Positions 1 through 7,559 of a stretch of 64,000 nt of DNA are shown piece by piece. The DNA is taken from NCBI RefSeq assembly GCF_946221635.1, contig NZ_CAMIHB010000003.1:1-64000 (forward strand), written 5' to 3'. The position numbers were made by a program, and so were the translations under genes. This DNA is from an uncultured Rhodoferax sp. Its GTDB lineage: Bacteria; Pseudomonadota; Gammaproteobacteria; Burkholderiales; Burkholderiaceae_C. The first letter of the stretch is position 1, and every line of letters starts with the position of its first letter. The notes below the pieces were generated by a model. It had not been told where the DNA came from. It was given only the letters and a program-made list of their open reading frames with translations, and ran no database searches.

Positions 1-148
1 TTCTTGCAAATCAGCACTGGCTGTTGTCGCCTTACGTGCCGATCCTCCGCTTTAAATCCGGGCGCAGTTTACACAAGGTTTATGGCAACGCAAATAATTT
101 TTGGTCCCAAAGAGGACGCACCGAAGCCACAAAAACTAGTTGCCCTGG

Positions 149-790
149 TCAATCTCCCTCGTTTTCGCCTTTCTCATCGCTCGCTTTGGGATCAGCCACT
201 GGAGCACTTGGTGCTTTCGCCACAGGCTTCGTTGGTGGAGAAACCACGGCTCCGTTCATTCGAAACAGGTTCAAGTCTCCCATCCTGATGATGGCATGGT
301 CCAAGCCGTTCGGATTCTTCAACCTTGCAACGTCATACTCGATCACGTTGTCATAGACCTGCTTGAGTAGGTTCTGGTTTCCCGCGGTACTTCTGGTAAC
401 GGCTCCATCGCTCCATTTAAAGTGTCTGGACAACCCACTGAGCTCAAAAGTGTCATCGGTGTTGATGGTCCACTGAAAGATCAGGATCATCTCTTCTGCC
501 ACTACGGGCATGTCTTTGAAGCGTGTGGGGAAGTTCGTCTTTGCGTACTGACTGAATTCACCAACATGGGTGGACGTGCATTCGAACTGAACGATCTTGC
601 GACCGTTCGGAGTCTTGATCTCACTCCACTCCTTCTTGGTGCACTCACTCCAATTGCCAAAGGCATCGCCGACTTTGAGGGACTTGTCAAAGTCCATGAC
701 CCCGCCTTTGACCGTGGCAATGCTGCCTCCTTCAAAGCAGCCTGTTAATGCGCAAGCGAGCACGGCTGCGCCGATTCCTAGTTTCTTCAT
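149..790 (-). CDS. Putative lipoprotein, unknown function
   Basis: Predicted 213-residue exported lipoprotein. The chosen start (ATG at 790) has an AGGGAG ribosome site about 8 nt upstream and gives a classic lipoprotein signal: MKK, a hydrophobic stretch and a lipobox LTGC, so Cys18 would be lipidated after signal peptidase II cleavage. An in-frame ATG at 868 would bury this signal and is rejected. The mature part is soluble and mixed α/β in character, and the C-terminal 35 residues are Pro/Ala/Lys-rich and acidic, so probably disordered. I recognise no family. It lies just downstream of the small gene at 878–1213 on the same strand, so both may share a transcript from the 1.2–1.38 kb control region. 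Confidence 0.7.
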   Translation of the reverse strand: MKKLGIGAAVLACALTGCFEGGSIATVKGGVMDFDKSLKVGDAFGNWSECTKKEWSEIKTPNGRKIVQFECTSTHVGEFSQYAKTNFPTRFKDMPVVAEEMILIFQWTINTDDTFELSGLSRHFKWSDGAVTRSTAGNQNLLKQVYDNVIEYDVARLKNPNGLDHAIIRMGDLNLFRMNGAVVSPPTKPVAKAPSAPVADPKASDEKGENEGD

Positions 791-877
791 TGATGTAACT
801 CCCTTTTGGATGAATTGAAGGACTGCGGCGCAGCCCCAGGTGTGCCCAGTGGCAGGCGGCTCGACCACTTGATGGGC

Positions 878-1213
878 TCAGCGCTTGTATTCGACCGTCA
901 GAGTCCCAGTGATGAGGTTCTTGGCGAGTTCGTAGTCCGGGTTCCAGGTCATCAGGTTGTGGATGCCCATCGCCGCTGCAGCTGCCCACCCCACCATCGG
1001 TACGGCTAACTCCCCCACCAGCGATGCCGCCCTGCCCTTGGTGTAAACGCGGCACTTCAAGCCTCTGGACTCGATGGCTTTTTCGATCGTCTCTACGGCT
1101 TCCACCATGTTGAGTCGAGCGATGTCCTCCAGGACAAAGGACTTCCGCTGGTCGAGCAGTTCGCCGACTTTTTCGTTCGAGATGGCGTTGATGGAGTAAA
1201 CGGAATAGTCCAC
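878..1213 (-). CDS. Hypothetical protein with a hydrophobic stretch
   Basis: A 111-residue protein starting at GTG (1213), with an AAGGGA ribosome site about 9 nt upstream. I do not recognise the family. The N-terminal half is charged and probably helical; residues 67–85 are rich in Ala, Gly and Val and could form a hairpin or a membrane-associated helix. It is transcribed away from the XRE regulator at 1378 from a 164-bp control region with palindromes, so that regulator may control it. The gene at 149–790 follows 87 nt downstream on the same strand. Confidence 0.6.
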   Translation of the reverse strand: MDYSVYSINAISNEKVGELLDQRKSFVLEDIARLNMVEAVETIEKAIESRGLKCRVYTKGRAASLVGELAVPMVGWAAAAAMGIHNLMTWNPDYELAKNLITGTLTVEYKR

Positions 1214-1306
1214 TGTTTAAATTCCCTTAAGTAAAAGTTCGACCGCTCGGCGTTCGAAGAACGTCTTTGATGTGGCCCGATTGATCTACAAAGTCTGGTC
1301 AAATAT

Positions 1307-1367
1307 CAACAATATCTGTTGTCTATCAACACTTTAAATCATTCAACAAAGAAGGTTGACTGTCAAC
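1307..1367. promoter_or_regulatory. Candidate operators for the adjacent XRE regulator
   Basis: Two related palindromes lie in the divergent intergenic region: CAACAATATCTGTTG at 1307–1321 and a perfect GTTGACTGTCAAC at 1355–1367. Extra TATCAAC half-sites lie between them. The second ends 10 nt before the regulator's ATG, so binding would block its translation start region and probably its promoter. XRE-family regulators commonly autorepress through such paired dyads. Assignment to this regulator is inference from position. Confidence 0.5.
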
Positions 1368-1377
1368 ACTCAACCAC

Positions 1378-1758
1378 ATGAGTAGTGACAAGTTCATCCC
1401 AGCCAACACACAGAAACGACGTGAGCAGGATTTAGGTGCTAGCTTGGGACGTGCGATCGCCCAACAGCGCAAGATCTGCGGATACACCCAAGACGACCTG
1501 GCAGGAATGGTCGAAGTGGATGCAGAGACGATTTCGCGATTTGAACGTGGCACTGTTTTGCCATCGCTGACGCGGCTCAATCAAATCGCGTCGGCATTGA
1601 AGATCGGCTTGAGTGACCTGCTAGCTGAATCGAGCGGCCATCCGAGCGACCAGGCCAATAGAATCGCAACGCTTCTTTCCAAAATGTCGAGTGATAAGCG
1701 TGCGCTGCTCGTCGGAATCGCTGAGCTCATGGCACAAAAGCCCGGCAGTCCTCGCTAA
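1378..1758 (+). CDS. XRE-family helix-turn-helix transcriptional regulator
   Basis: A 126-residue cytoplasmic DNA-binding protein. Residues about 20–80 form a canonical Cro/CI-type HTH: LGRAIAQQRK, then YTQDDLAGMV and the recognition helix DAETISRFERG, followed by LPSLTRLNQIASAL. The C-terminal 45 residues are helical and may dimerise; no peptidase or sensor domain is present. It is divergent from the genes at 149–1213 and preceded by palindromic candidate operators, suggesting autorepression and control of the neighbours. No strong ribosome site is visible before ATG 1378. In mobile DNA such regulators usually control element maintenance; that role is inferred here. Confidence 0.85.
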   Translation: MSSDKFIPANTQKRREQDLGASLGRAIAQQRKICGYTQDDLAGMVEVDAETISRFERGTVLPSLTRLNQIASALKIGLSDLLAESSGHPSDQANRIATLLSKMSSDKRALLVGIAELMAQKPGSPR

Positions 1759-1780
1759 CAACGCACTGAAAGCATCCGAC

Positions 1781-2647
1781 TCAGTTTTTCGCCGTTAGTT
1801 TTGCGAGCAAACCGTTGTCGTTGCCCGGAGAGAGAGCTTCTTGCTGTGGATAGAACTCCTCTACCACCGCCCCACCCTCCTCCTCAGACTCTTCAAACGC
1901 CCCAGCCTTGAAGCCCTGCCTGGCAGCCTCATCCAGTCCTTGCTGATCAATCCCAGCAGCCCTGCGCTCCTCCCCCAGTCTGCGAGCCTCCGAGACCGCC
2001 TCCACCATCGTCATCCCCACCCGAATGGTCAGATCCACGTAGTAGATCGGCGCCCGGTGTGACTGCGTGGTCGACTTTCCCCTCAGCTTCAGTTCCATAG
2101 GCAAATTAGCCAGGTTCCCCCCTGAGATCGCCCGGAAGTAGGTCAACCGTGCAGCCAGCGTCCTGATGGAGTTGTGCCCCGTCGTGCGGAAGATGAAGGA
2201 TCCCAGCTCATCTTCGTCCCCAATGAGCACATTCAGGCGTCCATAGGGCTTGCAGAGCCCTCCTTGCCCCAAATGACAACCATCAGGTCCAGGACAGGGA
2301 AGCTCCTGAATACCGTCAGCGGTGGATCGCTTACAGCTCTCTCCATTCCCTACACACAGTGGGCGTCCCGTCTGACGATCGAAGTAGTGGTAGCTGGCCC
2401 GCAGGTTCAAATCGGGGTCATTGAACATGACCCGCACCGGGATGGAGCGCAGCTTGTTGTTCGCATTGCCGTCCTTGCGCAGGCTTTGGTTCAGGGGGTG
2501 CAGCATCCAGCCGTCTTTGGTCTGGACTTGGGTGGTGATGGTGAACTCGTCGTCCTTTTCTGGGAGACGGCGTCCGTTGTTCTCCACGACCTTGCCGATG
2601 GAGATGCGGCCCACGATGGGCGGCGTAATAGCTAATCCTTTGAGCAT
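1781..2647 (-). CDS. Phage/ICE-type cysteine-cluster protein (recombination directionality factor-like)
   Basis: A 288-residue protein of a family usually annotated as 'hydrolase or metal-binding protein' in integrative elements, which I think is related to Gp3-like recombination directionality factors; that link is from memory and uncertain. Residues about 98–133 carry a cysteine cluster (CVGNGESC, then CPGPDGC and GGLC) likely to bind a metal. The C-terminal 70 residues are acidic and probably flexible. The start at 2647 (MLKGLAITPP) is preferred over an in-frame ATG at 2791, because the longer version would translate through the terminator hairpin upstream. It is third in a minus-strand series after the DUF932 and YqaJ genes, but separated from them by that terminator. 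Confidence 0.7.
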   Translation of the reverse strand: MLKGLAITPPIVGRISIGKVVENNGRRLPEKDDEFTITTQVQTKDGWMLHPLNQSLRKDGNANNKLRSIPVRVMFNDPDLNLRASYHYFDRQTGRPLCVGNGESCKRSTADGIQELPCPGPDGCHLGQGGLCKPYGRLNVLIGDEDELGSFIFRTTGHNSIRTLAARLTYFRAISGGNLANLPMELKLRGKSTTQSHRAPIYYVDLTIRVGMTMVEAVSEARRLGEERRAAGIDQQGLDEAARQGFKAGAFEESEEEGGAVVEEFYPQQEALSPGNDNGLLAKLTAKN

Positions 2648-2670
2648 GGTGCTTTCCTTGTAGGTTGAAA

Positions 2671-2716
2671 CAAAAAAACAAAGCCTCACTCCGGGATCTC
2701 CGGGGTGAGGCTTTGT
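2671..2716 (-). terminator. Intrinsic terminator or attenuator between yqaJ-type gene and its downstream gene
   Basis: A 16-bp stem (2679–2694 with 2700–2715, one G·T wobble) with a 5-nt loop is followed on the minus strand by a run of about seven U residues (2672–2678). This is a textbook rho-independent terminator reading minus-ward. It sits 72 nt after the stop of the exonuclease gene and about 24 nt before the next start codon, so it either ends the upstream operon or tunes read-through. Confidence 0.8.
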
Positions 2717-2787
2717 GGGGTGACGTGAAGCGGGGTTGGCTTTGGGGTGCTTGGGGTACTTGGAGTTCTTGGCGGTGGTTTGGCTTG

Positions 2788-3789
2788 TCATCCATTCACC
2801 AGGAACCGTCTGCTCCCCGGTCTGGGGATGGCGTAGGTCTCTTGGTACTCCGGGTGATCCGCCAGCAGCTTGGCGAGGTCCACCTCCGTTCCGTCCTTGC
2901 TGCGTCGCCAGGTGACGTTGCCGGTCTCGAACACTGCCTTGGAGGCATCCCCCATACGTTGCTGGATGCGCTGTTTAAGCAGCGCTTCCTGCTTGCTCTG
3001 GGTTTCCAGCTGTTGGCGTATGGCCAGGAGATCCGAGAAGGTGGCGGACATCTCCATGTCCTGACTGAAGTCCACTGTGGTTCCTGCATCCCGGTTGAAC
3101 AGGGCGCGCAGAGCCATATCGGCAGAGTCAGAACCATCGGCTGGTGGTGCCTGTTCATTCATGACGTAGCCCCAGAACACCTCCTCCAGGCGGATCAGAT
3201 GCTGGATGAGGGTGTCATCCCGCTTGATGCGGTGGATCTGGAGTTCTTGGCCACCGATGAGGACAGCTACATCCGCTGCCCGCTTGCCGGTGACAGCCAG
3301 CTGGTGTTGGACCTGCAGCTGGACGTACTCCGGTACCCCCTCTTTCCACAGCTTGGCACCAAAGATGCCGGCGGTCTTGCACTCCAGGATCTGGACTTCT
3401 GGGACACCAATGATCTCCCGGTCCAGGTTGGCTAGCATCCAGGGGTGGTCTGGGTGCTGTAGGACCGCATTGACCTTGCGGACACGGTTGCCGGAGCGCT
3501 TGACGTAGCTGGCAGCCACGATGGGTTCCAGCAGGGTGCCCCAGTAAAACGGGGTGCTCTCGTCGTTGGGGTCGGTTTTAGGGAAGAGTTCGTCTCGGCC
3601 GGTTTTTTCCATCCAGAGCTGGAGTTGGGACTTGTGGGGACTCAAGCCCACGGCAGCGGCAGCATCGCTGCTCCCGATACCGCGTCGTCGGACCGTGAGC
3701 CAGTCTTCCCGGCTCAGGTCATGGGTTTTAACCAGCTTCAGGGCTGGGCGTGGGCGGGCCTCCCGCTCCACGGGTAGTGGTTTGGCCAT
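2788..3789 (-). CDS. YqaJ-family viral-type recombinase/exonuclease
   Basis: A 333-residue PD-(D/E)XK nuclease of the YqaJ/lambda-exonuclease type, predicted to resect double-stranded DNA ends for recombination. The N-terminal family motif GIGSSDAAAAVG is at residues 37–48. Candidate active-site residues are Glu88 (GTLLEP), Asp123 (NLD) and Glu136-Cys-Lys138 (LECKT), followed by YVQLQVQHQL at 155–164. Residues 255–285 are helical and coiled-coil-like. The start at 3789 (MAKPLPVE) fits the family; 73 upstream in-frame codons have Cys/Pro/Trp-rich, non-coding-like composition. Neighbouring DUF932 and cysteine-cluster genes form a set often seen in ICEs and plasmids. Confidence 0.85.
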   Translation of the reverse strand: MAKPLPVEREARPRPALKLVKTHDLSREDWLTVRRRGIGSSDAAAAVGLSPHKSQLQLWMEKTGRDELFPKTDPNDESTPFYWGTLLEPIVAASYVKRSGNRVRKVNAVLQHPDHPWMLANLDREIIGVPEVQILECKTAGIFGAKLWKEGVPEYVQLQVQHQLAVTGKRAADVAVLIGGQELQIHRIKRDDTLIQHLIRLEEVFWGYVMNEQAPPADGSDSADMALRALFNRDAGTTVDFSQDMEMSATFSDLLAIRQQLETQSKQEALLKQRIQQRMGDASKAVFETGNVTWRRSKDGTEVDLAKLLADHPEYQETYAIPRPGSRRFLVNG

Positions 3790-3874
3790 GGGTGCTTTCT
3801 GAAAGGTTGGAGGGAGGTGGATGGAACAGCAAGCAGCAGGCTGGAGGCTCATACCTCCATGGCCTGTGCTGGGC

Positions 3875-4852
3875 TCAGTCCACCAATTGCATGGCTTGGT
3901 GCAGGGCGCGTTGCTTGAGGGCTGCGCCTTGACCGAACCACGCGGAGTCCAGGCGGTATTCCTGGCTGCGGGCACGGCGTTCGTGGTCGACGTACTCGGT
4001 GACGGCATTCAAGAGGCCCCAAGCGGTTCCTGATGCCGAATCCAGGGTTGCGCCCTTCCCTGCTCCGTCGTAGAGCTCCTGCACCCGTTTGAGGGCACGT
4101 TCGTTGACCAGACCACCCTTGCCTCCTTTGACGGGTGTGGTCGGATCGGCCTGGCACAGGACGTTGAGGAAGTAGTTCATGGACTCGTGGGATTTCACCT
4201 TGCGTTCTGAGAGAGTCTTCATGCGGTACATAAAGCCATCCCATTGCGATACGGCGATGCCCAGCTGCTTTTTGACCGCCTGACCATCGAAGACCGTGTT
4301 GTGGGGGACTTTGACGGCAGAGGCTGCACCGTTGAGAGCGACGGTCAGGGTGTTGTTGCAGACGACACGAATGGAGGTCAGTGTGGCGGTGGTGGCCAGA
4401 GTCCCATCGCAGCTGGTGGCCAGCAGGATGTAGCCGTTGACCTTGTCTTTGCCCTTGAGGGTGGATTCCTTGCCAGTCTTCGCCAATGCCCAGAACTTCT
4501 TGCCGGCTTTGAGGACGCCTGCGGTTTCCAGCTCAAAGCCAGAGACCTCGGTGAGGTCCCGGTAGAACTCCAGGACTTCGCGAGGTTGGACAACCTGGTA
4601 GCGGTCAGAGACCACGGACAGCGGGGCTTTGGTATCGCTGCGGTAGAGCACCTTTTGCTCATCGAAGGACATGATGCTGCCCAGGCTACCAACCTGCTCG
4701 GTCATGTAGCGCACGGGGCTGGAGCAGATTTGCCAGTCCATGCCGGCTTCTTTGGCCCAGACGTCGATGGACTGTTTCGGTGGGAGTGCGTTGCCCAGGC
4801 TGTGCCAGGGGGTTTCGCCGACGTAGGCCATGGTTTGTACTTGGTGTGCCAT
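3875..4852 (-). CDS. DUF932 phage/plasmid-like protein
   Basis: A 325-residue DUF932 protein (TIGR03299-like 'phage/plasmid-like protein'). The start at 4852 (MAHQVQTMAYVGETPWHSLG) matches the conserved N-terminal style, while 16 further in-frame codons upstream do not. Hallmarks include the early TPWHSLG, a central block with RVVCNNTL near residue 180, and the C-terminal TAWGLLNAVTEYVDH. No transmembrane segment is seen. Biochemical function is unknown; the gene sits upstream of the exonuclease gene with an 85-nt gap. Co-location with single-strand annealing and exonuclease genes in mobile DNA has suggested a role in recombination, which remains inference. Confidence 0.85.
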   Translation of the reverse strand: MAHQVQTMAYVGETPWHSLGNALPPKQSIDVWAKEAGMDWQICSSPVRYMTEQVGSLGSIMSFDEQKVLYRSDTKAPLSVVSDRYQVVQPREVLEFYRDLTEVSGFELETAGVLKAGKKFWALAKTGKESTLKGKDKVNGYILLATSCDGTLATTATLTSIRVVCNNTLTVALNGAASAVKVPHNTVFDGQAVKKQLGIAVSQWDGFMYRMKTLSERKVKSHESMNYFLNVLCQADPTTPVKGGKGGLVNERALKRVQELYDGAGKGATLDSASGTAWGLLNAVTEYVDHERRARSQEYRLDSAWFGQGAALKQRALHQAMQLVD

Positions 4853-4977
4853 GTGGGGCTCCTTGTGTGTGGGGGGATGTGAGGGGAAGACGACTTCCAC
4901 GGAGGAAGCCAGGGGAACGAGGGACGTGGAGACCCGGGCGGATTGCCAGGGGATGCCGAGGGGAGGCGGCTGGCTGA

Positions 4978-5307
4978 TTACTGAGGGAGGCCGAAGACGT
5001 GTTCACAGACCACGCATTCCAGGTTGTCCAGAACACGTTGGTCCAGTACCGCGCCCATCTTGGCGCCGGCGATACCACCGGTGGCGGCACCAACCAGGCA
5101 GCCGATGAGGGCACCGGCAACACAGCCCAGGGCGGTACCAGCAGGACCACCGACAAAGCCGACGGCCATGCCAACGCGTGCCCCGGTGACGGCACTGGTC
5201 CAGCCAGTAACGCCACCGGCGATGGTGCCGATGGCGCCACCGGCTTTACGGCCGAGGTCTCTGGTCATGATTCGCTTGGAACCACAGTGAGGACATTGAA
5301 TGCTCAT
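4978..5307 (-). CDS. Zinc-ribbon protein interrupted by a glycine-zipper segment
   Basis: A 109-residue protein. A CPHCG knuckle is at residues 5–9 and a second CVVCEHVF knuckle near the C-terminus, so the two Cys pairs could form one zinc ribbon. Between them lie about 75 residues of repeated GxxxG/GxxxA pattern (for example GGAIGTIAGGVTG, GFVGGPAGTALG), typical of glycine-zipper membrane hairpins. The start at 5307 places the first knuckle at the N-terminus; an upstream in-frame ATG at 5421 adds 38 residues of no recognisable character. It is first in the minus-strand series that continues with DUF932 and YqaJ. Function unknown; a membrane-tethered zinc-ribbon protein is the simplest reading. 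Confidence 0.65.
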   Translation of the reverse strand: MSIQCPHCGSKRIMTRDLGRKAGGAIGTIAGGVTGWTSAVTGARVGMAVGFVGGPAGTALGCVAGALIGCLVGAATGGIAGAKMGAVLDQRVLDNLECVVCEHVFGLPQ

Positions 5308-5609
5308 GATGGGGGGGCTTTCGTGAAGAGAGTTAGTGAAGAAATGACGGACGCACGCGTCCCTGCCATCCAGAGAGGGACAGGCATGGAGGTGTGCGGC
5401 ATAACGCCCCGGACCTACCAACGGTTAGATTGGACGGCCTGGGGGAACTACAGCGGGGATGGAGGGGAGATCAGATCCACAAAACGTGAGTCTGCAAGTC
5501 GGGCATCAGGGACAGGTTGAGTGAAGAGAACGTTTACTTTGAGAGCGAATCCCTGCTGAGAGTCAATTCCAGTATGTGTGACTGAAAAAGCTTAGAAAGG
5601 GATTCTGCT
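5308..5609. other. Non-coding stretch upstream of the zinc-ribbon gene
   Basis: About 300 bases without a convincing gene on either strand. It should hold the promoter for the minus-strand series starting at 5307. No tRNA, repeat or strong terminator hairpin was seen. Confidence 0.4.
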
Positions 5610-5747
5610 TTGCAGACTTTCGTCCGCTTCATTCGTAATGGACGAGCACTCGGTGAATTCTCAATCGCGCGGTCTTGGCTTCAAGAGCGACTCATTACAG
5701 ACGATTGGCTTGCACACAAATACTGTTCAAAAGAACTCTTCGGATGA
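5610..5747 (+). CDS. Candidate 45-residue small protein (unverified)
   Basis: A short frame opening at TTG 5610, with GAAAGGGA ending about 7 nt upstream, and stopping with TGA at 5745. The product has protein-like composition, with mixed charged and hydrophobic residues including SWLQERLITDDWLAHKYC. The stop at 5747 lies just beyond the degenerate helicase fragment on the opposite strand (5752–5913). No family is recognised. It may equally be a remnant of a larger gene or chance; it is listed because the rest of the interval carries no other gene. Confidence 0.25.
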   Translation: MQTFVRFIRNGRALGEFSIARSWLQERLITDDWLAHKYCSKELFG

Positions 5748-5751
5748 CCGA

Positions 5752-5913
5752 CTAGAAATTCTTGTCCTTCGATTGCGCAATCTTGTGCAGGCTCATGCTC
5801 GGATGAGCCGGGTTCAGTTGCAAATCGAACGCGGTCGTATTCACCGCTTTCTGTTCATCACCCGTGAGTTTTGCGAGACTGTCGGTAAAGGTGATGGCAA
5901 TGCGAAAACCCTT
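5752..5913 (-). pseudogene. N-terminal remnant of a UvrD-helicase-type protein with a RelE/ParE-like head
   Basis: The minus-strand frame reads GFRIAITFTDSLAKL then TGDEQKAVNTTAFDLQLNP and ends SKDKNF before a TAG stop. From memory, this closely matches the first ~55 residues of a family of UvrD-type helicases that begin with a RelE/ParE-like domain, where a Trp (TGG) normally follows NF. The position where ATG is expected reads AAG (5911–5913), the Trp codon is TAG, and what follows does not match. It therefore looks like a start-less, truncated remnant. It begins 17 nt after the stop of the 530-residue gene of the defence operon, so a helicase gene probably once continued the operon. Confidence 0.6.
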
Positions 5914-5930
5914 GGTGCAGCCTTCCGGGA

Positions 5931-7523
5931 TCAGAAATCAAGGTGCTTGCCGCAGTGCCCAATGACAAGCCGCTTCTCGGCACCAAACCACTCAAAATGA
6001 ATACGAAGTGTTTCCGCCACGCTGTCTTTGACGCCAATCTTGAGGTGCTTCTCCATCAAGATATCAGTGCCACGATAGTTGAAAGTCCTGCGCCTTTTAC
6101 CCGGATTGCTCAGCGCCTGACCTTCGTTCTGAGCATAGTCGTTAGTCCCGAATGCGCGTTTACCAACCATGTCGCCTTGTCCACCAGCAAGTGCTGACCA
6201 GTAGTCGTTGGCGAAGCTCCAGAGCAAGTCGAAAGCACGCTTGCCGTACATGAACTCCTTGGAGTCCTGTGCAGATTCATAGGCGGAGTCCAACACGACG
6301 ACTCGGTCCGGGAAGAACGTGCTGATGATGGTTAGTGAGTGCTCCAGACTTGGTTCCCCACCCACCAGAGAAGCTACTGCGTTCCGCAAAGGCTTGATGG
6401 CAGCAAGTTCGTCCTCAGAGGCATCACCCGATGATTTGCGGCCGTTCAGCGCGTGCTTCAAACTGTCAATGTCAGTCTGCAAACGATGTGCCTGTGACGA
6501 TTTGTCTTCCAGATCTTGGCGAAGGGCCGCGACTTCAGCGTCTTTGGCAAGCAACTCTTTGTCGGCTTCCTCAAGCAATGCCGCGTATTCATTGGCCTCA
6601 TCGCTATCCTTGGCCTTTTGGATGCTCGCCGCGAGTTGACTGCGCAGTGTCGACTGGCTGACCACCTCTAACGAGATGTGCTTCCAAGAATACGGCAGAT
6701 TGGTGCGGTGAGTGACTGTCGCCAGGATCTCAGAATCAAGGTTTTTCCCGTCAGCTGCCAAATCTGCCAAGTCCGCGGGGCGATAAAGGGTTCGGTCGCA
6801 GTAAACACCGCGGTCACCAGTCCTTACCTGAAAAAGCACATTGATCGCACCGCCCCAAGCGCCATAGCGACTGCTCAATACCTCTTCAATCTTAAATGTA
6901 TCGACCCCTGCTGGCACTTCGACTACTTCGGCGATACCCACCAACAACGTACGCAGTCGCTCTGGCTGCACTGCGTAGACACCATCACGATTGGCACTGA
7001 CAACCACAATGGGGTACTGTCGCGATTCGCGCTCGACCTCCACCAAGAACGCCGCTGCACTAGATTCATCCAACCGCTTGATCCGAAGGCCGGGGGTATC
7101 GCCAGAAGGTTCGCACGACTCCATCAAGATCTGAACGAGTCGAGGCCGTGTAACCTGGATAGGCGCTGTTACTCGGGCGCTGATTTCGTCGGTGCGCAGC
7201 AAAATCGTGCATTCGACAGGCCCGTGCGCATCCAGTTGTCGCAGTCCCACCTCCGTAAACCAACGGCGCCCAGCAACCTCGTTGTCTCCATGCGATAGCT
7301 GGGCACAGAACAACAAAGGGTATGCAGAGTTGCTCTCCTGAGCATAAGTCGCCCGTGAAACCACCATGCTGCCGTCTCTCAACCGCTGACGCAGACCAGC
7401 TACAAGTTGCCGCCCTTCAACATACCCCCCCGTGCGCTTACCCATCCACCGGGCAATACACTCCACGATCTGCTGGGGTCCATCTTTGGGTTCAAGGTGA
7501 AATCGGCTGCTATAGACGAGCAT
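5931..7523 (-). CDS. Unrecognised coiled-coil protein in the ABC-3C defence operon
   Basis: A 530-residue protein with no family I can name. Residues 1–250 form a mixed α/β region; residues about 300–375 are a Glu/Lys/Ala-rich coiled coil; residues 400–530 form a second globular domain ending in HLKIG...RIHFEWF...VIGHCGKHLDF, which looks like a conserved core. No signal peptide, membrane helix, Walker motif or HTH is seen. It starts 36 nt after the DUF3732 ATPase gene on the same strand, so it is probably co-transcribed with the ABC-3C genes. It could be an extra sensor, regulator or effector, or a separate cargo gene. The C-terminal domain could be a nuclease- or toxin-like fold; this is speculation. 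Confidence 0.75.
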   Translation of the reverse strand: MLVYSSRFHLEPKDGPQQIVECIARWMGKRTGGYVEGRQLVAGLRQRLRDGSMVVSRATYAQESNSAYPLLFCAQLSHGDNEVAGRRWFTEVGLRQLDAHGPVECTILLRTDEISARVTAPIQVTRPRLVQILMESCEPSGDTPGLRIKRLDESSAAAFLVEVERESRQYPIVVVSANRDGVYAVQPERLRTLLVGIAEVVEVPAGVDTFKIEEVLSSRYGAWGGAINVLFQVRTGDRGVYCDRTLYRPADLADLAADGKNLDSEILATVTHRTNLPYSWKHISLEVVSQSTLRSQLAASIQKAKDSDEANEYAALLEEADKELLAKDAEVAALRQDLEDKSSQAHRLQTDIDSLKHALNGRKSSGDASEDELAAIKPLRNAVASLVGGEPSLEHSLTIISTFFPDRVVVLDSAYESAQDSKEFMYGKRAFDLLWSFANDYWSALAGGQGDMVGKRAFGTNDYAQNEGQALSNPGKRRRTFNYRGTDILMEKHLKIGVKDSVAETLRIHFEWFGAEKRLVIGHCGKHLDF

Positions 7524-7559
7524 GTATGTCCTTGTGGTCTGCGAGCGTTCGGTCGTTTA

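Noticed and set aside
5638..6000. Plus-strand frame of 120 codons
   Set aside because: It runs antisense to the helicase remnant and to the end of the 530-residue gene; the minus-strand reading has recognisable protein similarity and this one has none.
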